Below, one piece after another: positions 60,281-64,000 of a DNA stretch of 64,000 bases (position 1 is its first letter; the number at the start of each line of letters is the position of its first letter). This DNA comes from Wuchereria bancrofti. Taxonomy: Eukaryota; Nematoda; Chromadorea; Rhabditida; Onchocercidae. The position numbers were made by a program, and so were the translations under genes. The stretch spans positions 17,532,825 through 17,596,824 of the forward strand of contig SSBO01000012.1 of NCBI GenBank assembly GCA_005281725.1. Reading direction: 5' to 3'. The notes under the pieces were generated by a model. The model was not told the DNA's origin. It ran no database searches and saw only the letters and a program-made list of their open reading frames with translations.

Positions 60281-62889
60281 TCATGAAAGTATGCTTATGG
60301 TTCCGGTTTCTCGAATTTGCGCAGCTAACTTTCGGTTGATAATAATCCTTTGGATCTGGTTAGTGCCTTCATAAATTTGTAATATTTTTGCATCACGCAT
60401 TAGCTTTTCCACCGGATATTCTGTATTGAATCCATTCCCTACAATAATTAAATGATGTAAAGAACATTATTTTATGCTACAAATGTAGACATGACAGAGG
60501 GGAGAACTGCTAAGAATTCTGCATTTTAACTGGCAGTTATAACAACAATTTGTAAATATGCCGTCAAGTTTAAAACAAAAATAATTCTTGCCGCCAAAAA
60601 TCTGAACAGCGTTGGATGCAGCAATGTTGGCAATATCTGCAGCGAAGCATTTAGCAATGGACGAATAGTATGAGGCAGGTGAGCTTTGCGCCACTTCCCA
60701 TGCACCTCGATAAGTTATCAGCCGTGAAAGTTCCACATTTATAGCCATATCAGCCAACATAAATGATATTCCCTAATATTACTAAACTTAATAAATTATA
60801 CGTAATAAAAATGATGTACATAGAAAAAACATGTTTGAAGATGGTACTATTAATTGGCCTTAAGAGTAGTGCCGAAGTGATTTATCTATTTTCTAAGAAA
60901 TTTGTCTATAGGAAAGTATTAATGAGACAAAAAAGAAGCAGGCTCTAACTCATTGTTTTCGTGTTAGTAACTTTACCTGGTTGTTAGCGATTTGAGTACC
61001 AAATGTTTTTCTTTCTAATGCATATTTGCAAGCTTCATCCAGGCAACGAGCCGCTAATCCCGTTGCTATCGCTGCCACCAGTGGTCTGAAAGAAAACTTC
61101 TTTTTACTGTATCATTTAATTCTTCTAGATTTCGTAAGCTCAAACGATGATCAGTGTCAACTGATAAATATTCATTGCAAATGATTTTCAAAGCTAAGTT
61201 ATTAATATAACAGTTACCTACCTGGTAGTATCAAAAGTCTTCATAGCAATCTTAAAGCCCTCGCCAGGACTACCAATCATTTGTGATTTTGGTATTTGAA
61301 CATCTTCAAATGTTATTGCTCGTGTATCTGACGCACGTTGACCCATATTTATTTCCTGAAATCAGGAAATAGTCCTTTTGTTTCATTATTAATTGCCCCT
61401 TTAGTTGCATCCATTAATGTGCTAAATTTGCTATAAAAATCATAACTCTAGTCCATCAAGATTTGTAAGTAAAGTCAGTTAAACTGAAGCTGTCAGGCCA
61501 AGAAAGGCTTATCAAAACTAACTTTTTTTCCAATACTGATGCCCGGTGTATCAGCATCAACTATAAATGCCGTAAAGGCTCTGCTAATAGGGATTTTTGG
61601 ATCATTATTGTTTCGTGTAAGTACGAAAAACCAGTTTGCAACACTACCATTGGTAATCCACATCTTGGACCCGTTAATGACATATTTATCACCTTTCTTT
61701 TTACAACAAGTCCGTGTAGCCCCAACATCTGAACCAGCGCATGACTCTGTGACTGCATATGACTGTAATGTCACATAGTTAAAAGTCCCAAACTAGAAAA
61801 AAAAACGCTGGATAAGACAAAATAAATCGAAAATTAATGTGATAGGTAGTATGCAGACAGCAATAAATTATCAATTCATTCTTAATTTCGTGTTTTTTGT
61901 CATCTTTTATGAATAAAGCTAATGGAACCAAAGTGAAATGAGGTCTGAAAATCAAACAGGAGGTCCTTTGATAAGACTAGTAAAACTGTATGCATCAATC
62001 TGCAACAAAATCTGAAGTTAAATTTAAAAAAAAGGAAAAATCAGCACTAAAAAAATGCTTACAGCCACCAAAGGCTCTTCGACCATTCGTCCTAGATATT
62101 TTTTTTTAATTTCACTGCTAGCAGCTAAAATCAGTGGTGTTTCAGCAAGGATATTCGCTAACATCGCTGTGGTTATTCCCGTGCAACCATATCCAAATCT
62201 TTCGTGAATTAGAACATTTGTGACCATATCCAATTCCAGGCCACCTGTAATGACTTTTGAAAATGAGCTCAGATTTTAAATCTCAATGCTGTTGCAACTG
62301 CTGAAGGTAGCATATTATTGAAGATAAATTCGATTAATTAAAATATCCAAAGCACTTTGTTAGGCAATATTCTGAGTCAGTTGAATAAATTATACAACTT
62401 TATAACTAAAGTAGTTAAATAAGTAATATAATTATCGATGGAATTATTTATTAATAGAAAATAAAATAAAATACTATTAGATTACTTAATAGAATAAAAC
62501 GAATAAAACTGAAAAAATACCGCAACTGCTAGGAATTGTTGTGTTCATGAACCCATTAGCATGAGCTTTTTTAAGCACATCCCATGGAAATTCACCGTTT
62601 TTGTCGTATTTAGCTGCTACTGGCATCACTTCATCAGCTACAAATTTACGTGCAGCTTTATTTAGTTGCTGCTGGCTATCCGTAAAGTCTGGAAAATTGA
62701 AACTTATTGAGTAAAGCGTAAGAATTTTTCAAATCATACATAATTATTGGTCAGTTCTGTTTTAAAAGAAAAAGAAACGAGCTCCTCTTTAAATTATTAC
62801 TAACCAAAACCGAAATTAGCGAAAGTAGAGTGCTGGAGGCGAAGCAATTTTAATAGAAAACCACAGGTTGAAGTACTGCTTGCAATCAT
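60281..62889 (-). CDS. ACADM: Medium-chain acyl-CoA dehydrogenase paralogue 2
   Basis: Eight exons, 62889-62805, 62688-62521, 62244-62063, 61762-61523, 61355-61222, 61085-60977, 60772-60592 and 60438-60281, give 418 residues (human MCAD is about 421). Residues 1-28 form a mitochondrial presequence rich in Ser, Leu, Arg and Lys ([16 protein letters not shown]). Conserved blocks are [116 protein letters not shown], and [11 protein letters not shown] with catalytic Glu390. This fits a matrix acyl-CoA dehydrogenase of the MCAD branch (C. elegans acdh-7/8/10 group). Intron 7 starts with GC. An acceptor with a long T-run sits just before the start codon. Confidence 0.96.
60439..60591 (-). other. 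GC-AG intron (acyl-CoA dehydrogenase 2, intron 7)
   Basis: On the minus strand the exon ends TTT GGC G and the intron starts GCAAGA and ends TTGTAG. The join gives [13 protein letters not shown], which is invariant in MCAD. The same intron in paralogue 1 starts GTTTGC. Confidence 0.92.
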
Positions 62890-62897
62890 TTTTTAAA

Positions 62898-62915
62898 TCT
62901 GAAAAAAAAAAAGCT
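62898..62915 (-). promoter_or_regulatory. Probable spliced-leader acceptor of acyl-CoA dehydrogenase 2
   Basis: A run of T followed by CAG ends nine bases upstream of the start codon on the minus strand. Confidence 0.55.
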
Positions 62916-64000
62916 GCTGATAAACCAGTCAACATCTTCACAAAATTTAAGGTCCAGTTTTTCACTTTAGATTTTGCTACTGATATACCTTTATCCTTCA
63001 CTACACGAAAGTTACTAAATCCAAACGTTTGATTAAGCATCATTAGTTTTTATTAGTTTATCAGTTTTTAGGTAAGTTTTTGTACTTCAAAAGAAACAAA
63101 ATATAGAATTGTTTGTACGTCACCATTCAATACTTTATAAGACTGTTTTATTAAACTATATTTTCTACACATAATATCAGACGCTAATTCGTATTTTTTA
63201 TTATACCATAAATAAGAGGACTGAATCAAACATAAAGACGTTGTTAAAGAACAATAATGTATAGCGTCTGTTCAGAACAGGATGAATTGTATCACAATAA
63301 GCATAGCCGACGATATAATGCGAAACATTTGTAACAGAAAGTCAGTAAATTTTATTGAATTACTAGTTACCTCATTAACACAAATCTTAAATATCACTGG
63401 AGACAAAATTTGAGCAATTTCAGCTAAAAAACTGGGAAAAGGAAACAAATAAGGGAAATGAATTTCAAAACAGGCAAATTTAAGGAATGTTGTTTTTCGA
63501 AAGGACCTTCACCAAACAGTAAACTGAATATCGTGATGACAATAACGAAGGGAAAATGGTAAACTGTGGACTTTAGACTTTATCATTGTGTTTGCTGTGA
63601 ACTATGTTATGGTGGTGATGTTCTAATTTCTTAAATTGAAGTCACTTTTTTTTGGAAACGAGAATTTTTATGTTACATCATATACTGTTTAAGACCGAAA
63701 GAAGAACTAATCAAACAACGAGAAAAAAATCGGAAAGATGGAAGGGATTCACAATTTTTAAAAATTAAAACACAAATTTAAGATTGAATTAAAACACAAA
63801 TTAAAGCCAAGAGTGGACATGTTGATCCAAATGTAGATTTCTTCAGTTCACCTGAACACTTTTTATTGAGATTTCTTGTTGAATACACTACGATCCATAA
63901 TATAATCACCAAGTTTCGTCTAAAATATAGTATTAAAACGCGACACTTCACTGAAACAAACTAAATGAGGACATGATGACTGACATAACCTGAAATGAGG
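62916..64000. other. No recognisable gene
   Basis: Upstream flank of acyl-CoA dehydrogenase 2. AT-rich, no supported exon or repeat other than a short duplicated TTAAAACACAAATT near 63767-63800. Confidence 0.5.

Overview
This is a eukaryotic window, almost certainly from a parasitic nematode. It is AT-rich with no operon-like bacterial layout. Genes are split into 2 to about 20 short exons by mostly GT-AG introns with TTTTCAG-like acceptors, and several start codons sit a few bases after a strong acceptor, as expected for spliced-leader trans-splicing. The protein set (LIN-2/CASK, cathepsin B, CCDC25, a Src-like kinase, RGL-1, RPS11, DPM2, RPAP2, NOP16, two MCAD-type acyl-CoA dehydrogenases) fits a nematode, and base composition and intron style suggest clade III (Spirurina, filaria-like). 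The species cannot be named from sequence alone. I found no mobile element, CRISPR array, rRNA or tRNA that I can support.

Layout from left to right: the 3' end of a LIN-2/CASK-type MAGUK (+) to position 960; a poorly resolved stretch to 7.3 kb with a few unassigned exons; a complete secreted cathepsin B (+, 7349-10502); a secreted glycine-rich repeat protein (+, 11691-13621); orphan exons (+, 14.7-17.6 kb); CCDC25 (+, 18277-20139) facing tail to tail a long divergent SH3-SH2-tyrosine kinase (-, 27308-20466); a 3.7 kb gene-poor gap; an RGL-1-type Ral guanine-nucleotide exchange factor (-, 38277-31042); ribosomal protein S11 (-, 42391-41268); a DPM2-like dolichol-phosphate-mannose synthase subunit (-, 44012-43539); RPAP2 (-, 48114-44702) sharing a 263-bp divergent promoter with NOP16 (+, 48378-49999); a small single-pass membrane protein (-, 52519-50615); a 4.4 kb gene-poor gap; and two tandem medium-chain acyl-CoA dehydrogenase paralogues (-, 59382-56912 and 62889-60281).

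Most of these genes are independent housekeeping units: translation (RPS11), ribosome biogenesis (NOP16), RNA polymerase II CTD handling (RPAP2), glycosylation (DPM2) and mitochondrial beta-oxidation. They are mixed with signalling genes (LIN-2, the Src-like kinase, RGL-1) and two secreted products.

The notable signals are in splicing and in the kinase. Four homology-anchored introns, plus one candidate, out of roughly 80 begin with GC instead of GT. Two further introns appear to end in CG where AG is expected. The kinase has an HGD catalytic motif, no activation-loop tyrosine, and an SH2 domain that appears to lack its FLVR arginine and to carry an insertion of about 95 residues. Exon models come from reading frames, splice phase and remembered family sequences only. 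No alignment or transcript data were available.
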